Assembly (NCBI GenBank): GCA_937892955.1
Contig: CALBKH010000085.1
Coordinates: 114,377-178,376, forward strand
Direction: 5' to 3'
Length of the DNA: 64,000 bases
Source: an uncultured Alphaproteobacteria bacterium
GTDB lineage: Bacteria > Pseudomonadota > Alphaproteobacteria > Rhizobiales > Ancalomicrobiaceae
The position numbers and the translations under genes were made by a program. Each line of letters starts with the position of its first letter. The stretch's first letter is position 1. The notes below the pieces were generated by a model. The model did no database searches and had not been told where the DNA came from. It worked only from the letters and a program-made list of their open reading frames with translations. Of this stretch, positions 63,044-64,000 are shown piece by piece.

Positions 63044-63784
63044 GTGCCGAAGCGTGATGTCGAAGACCGCCGAAGCGCCGGGCCGAAAGATCGGCACGGC
63101 ACGCCCCTGAAGACGCTGGTGCGCGAGCGTCCGCCGCCGCTCGCCGCGGTGGTGGAGGCGCGCATCCGCGAGGCGATCGTCTTCGGCGAGCTCGGCCTCG
63201 GCGAGCCGATCTCGGAGGACCGCATCGCCACGGCGCTGGGCACCAGCCGGACACCGGTGCGCGAGGCGCTCGCCGCACTCCAGCTCCAGGGGCTGGTGGA
63301 GATCCGGCCGCAACGAGGCAGTTTCGTCTTCAGCCCGACGGCGAACGACGTCGCCGAGCTCTGCGAATTTCGGGCGGTGCTGGAGGTCGAAGCGCTGCGG
63401 CTGGCACATGCGCGGGCGCGGGAGACGACGCTGGCCGAGCTGCGGGCGGCGGAGGCGCGGATGGAGGCGGCGGAGGAGCGCGGCGACGCTCTCGCCGCGG
63501 CCGAGGCCGACGCTGCGTTCCACGATGCGCTCTTCGCCGCGAGCGGCAATCGTTTCCTGGCGCAGGCCCATGCGACGATCGCCGGGCGGGTCGGCGCCAT
63601 GCGCTATTTCGCGCGGCGGCGTTCGGCGGAATCGCGGCGGGAGACGGCGGGTGAACATCGCGCCCTGATCGCCGCTTTCGCGGACGACGATCCGGCGGCG
63701 GCGGAAGAGATCCTGCGCGCCCACGTCCTGGCGGTGAACGCTCGCCACGGTGAGGCCGCCGCGACCCCGCTCGAGGAGGCGTGA
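63044..63784 (+). CDS. GntR-family regulator, FCD (FadR) subfamily
   Basis: A 246-aa regulator. Residues about 30-95 form the winged helix (ARIREAIVFGELGLGEPISE, then LGTSRTPVREAL and RPQRGSFVF). Residues about 105-235 form the helical FCD ligand domain (CEFRAVLEVEALRLAHARA, DAAFHDALFAASGN, and EHRALIAAF), which usually binds a metal and an organic acid. The GTG at 63044 has GAGGA upstream. It is transcribed away from the SDR/TRAP/aro genes and is their probable local repressor, released by the transported acid or an intermediate. Confidence 0.92.
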   Translation: MPKRDVEDRRSAGPKDRHGTPLKTLVRERPPPLAAVVEARIREAIVFGELGLGEPISEDRIATALGTSRTPVREALAALQLQGLVEIRPQRGSFVFSPTANDVAELCEFRAVLEVEALRLAHARARETTLAELRAAEARMEAAEERGDALAAAEADAAFHDALFAASGNRFLAQAHATIAGRVGAMRYFARRRSAESRRETAGEHRALIAAFADDDPAAAEEILRAHVLAVNARHGEAAATPLEEA

Positions 63785-63909
63785 TACCGAGCGGATGAAG
63801 TTCCGACCTGTTCGGAACTTCATCCGCGAAGGCAAGCCCGAACGGGCGTCGGCCGGTCAGGCCGCAACTCACGAAATTCGGACGAGTCCGAATTTCGTGA
63901 ACTCGGTAT
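63784..63909. repeat. MITE-like element with nested inverted repeats
   Basis: The ends are ATACCGAG (63784-63791) and CTCGGTAT (63902-63909), an inverted pair. Inside lie two perfect hairpins: 63791-63806 with 63812-63827 (GCGGATGAAGTTCCGA, 5-nt loop) and 63869-63883 with 63886-63900 (TCACGAAATTCGGAC, 2-nt loop). The left end overlaps the GntR stop. No coding sequence is present. It could be a small mobile repeat that also provides a terminator. Confidence 0.6.
63791..63827. terminator. Strong hairpin just after the GntR gene
   Basis: A perfect 16-bp stem with a CCTGT loop begins 7 bp after the GntR stop codon. It lacks a U tract, so it is a probable but not classical terminator. Confidence 0.5.
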
Positions 63910-64000
63910 GAGGAGACCTGTGCGCGGATAGCCCTCGACGACCGCCTGCTGACGTGATTCACTCAATCAACACAATGGATTGGGGTGTTCCATGTCACGG
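63910..64000 (+). other. Right edge: possible start of the next gene
   Basis: The last 91 bp hold no complete gene. An ATG at 63992 has GGGGTG 6-8 nt upstream, and another in-window ATG lies at 63975. Too little is visible to name a product. Confidence 0.2.

Overview
This window is GC-rich, high-coding-density DNA from what looks like an alphaproteobacterium, probably Hyphomicrobiales. The evidence is the codon use, tightly overlapping operons, a CtrA-type box (TTAA-N7-TTAAC), a rhizobial-style intergenic palindromic repeat near 16.8 kb, and TRAP/FCD-GntR catabolic gene organisation. No rRNA, tRNA, CRISPR array, phage gene or transposase was seen. The genus assignment is a guess.

Layout. (1) 1-5.2 kb: tail of a peptide/glutathione-type ABC importer operon (DppC-like permease, gamma-glutamyltransferase-family protein, DUF1028 protein, fused two-domain ATPase). 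(2) 5.5-16.7 kb: a 13-gene operon that combines an Mrp-type cation/proton antiporter module with a hydrogenase-derived, complex I-like redox arm. Three traits are those of the archaeal sulfur-reducing MBS/MBX branch rather than of hydrogenases: two antiporter modules (here fused in one 1045-aa protein), a NuoB-like subunit with only three cysteines at cluster positions, and a NuoD/MbhL-like subunit that has lost its distal Cys pair. A ferredoxin subunit fused to a GltD-like FAD/NAD(P) module suggests direct NAD(P)H input. (3) 17.1-20.9 kb: thiolase, acyl-CoA synthetase and a tandem PPC/DUF296 protein. (4) 21-56.5 kb: a large surface-protein locus. It holds a GT4 glycosyltransferase, a methyltransferase, two TPR-glycosyltransferase-like proteins (one with three repeated units, 1696 aa), a DUF6165 protein, a ~6680-aa type I secretion substrate made of about 140 46-residue RTX-like repeats, UDP-glucuronate decarboxylase, a Sel1-repeat protein, a HlyD-type adaptor and a HlyB-type exporter. 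(5) 56.9-63.8 kb: a ModA-like binding protein, then a catabolic cluster (AroE-like dehydrogenase, AroQ, TRAP transporter, frameshifted SDR) with a divergent FCD-type GntR regulator. The right edge carries nested perfect inverted repeats.

How it fits together. The Mrp/MBS-like operon reads as one redox-driven ion pump. The 21-56 kb region reads as a system for building, glycosylating and exporting one giant repetitive protein; the substrate gene and the exporter operon share the motif TTAACG-N5-TT-N-ACC upstream. The 57-63 kb cluster reads as uptake and dehydration of a cyclohexane-carboxylate such as quinate or a relative, under GntR control. These functional roles are inferred from domains and context, not measured.
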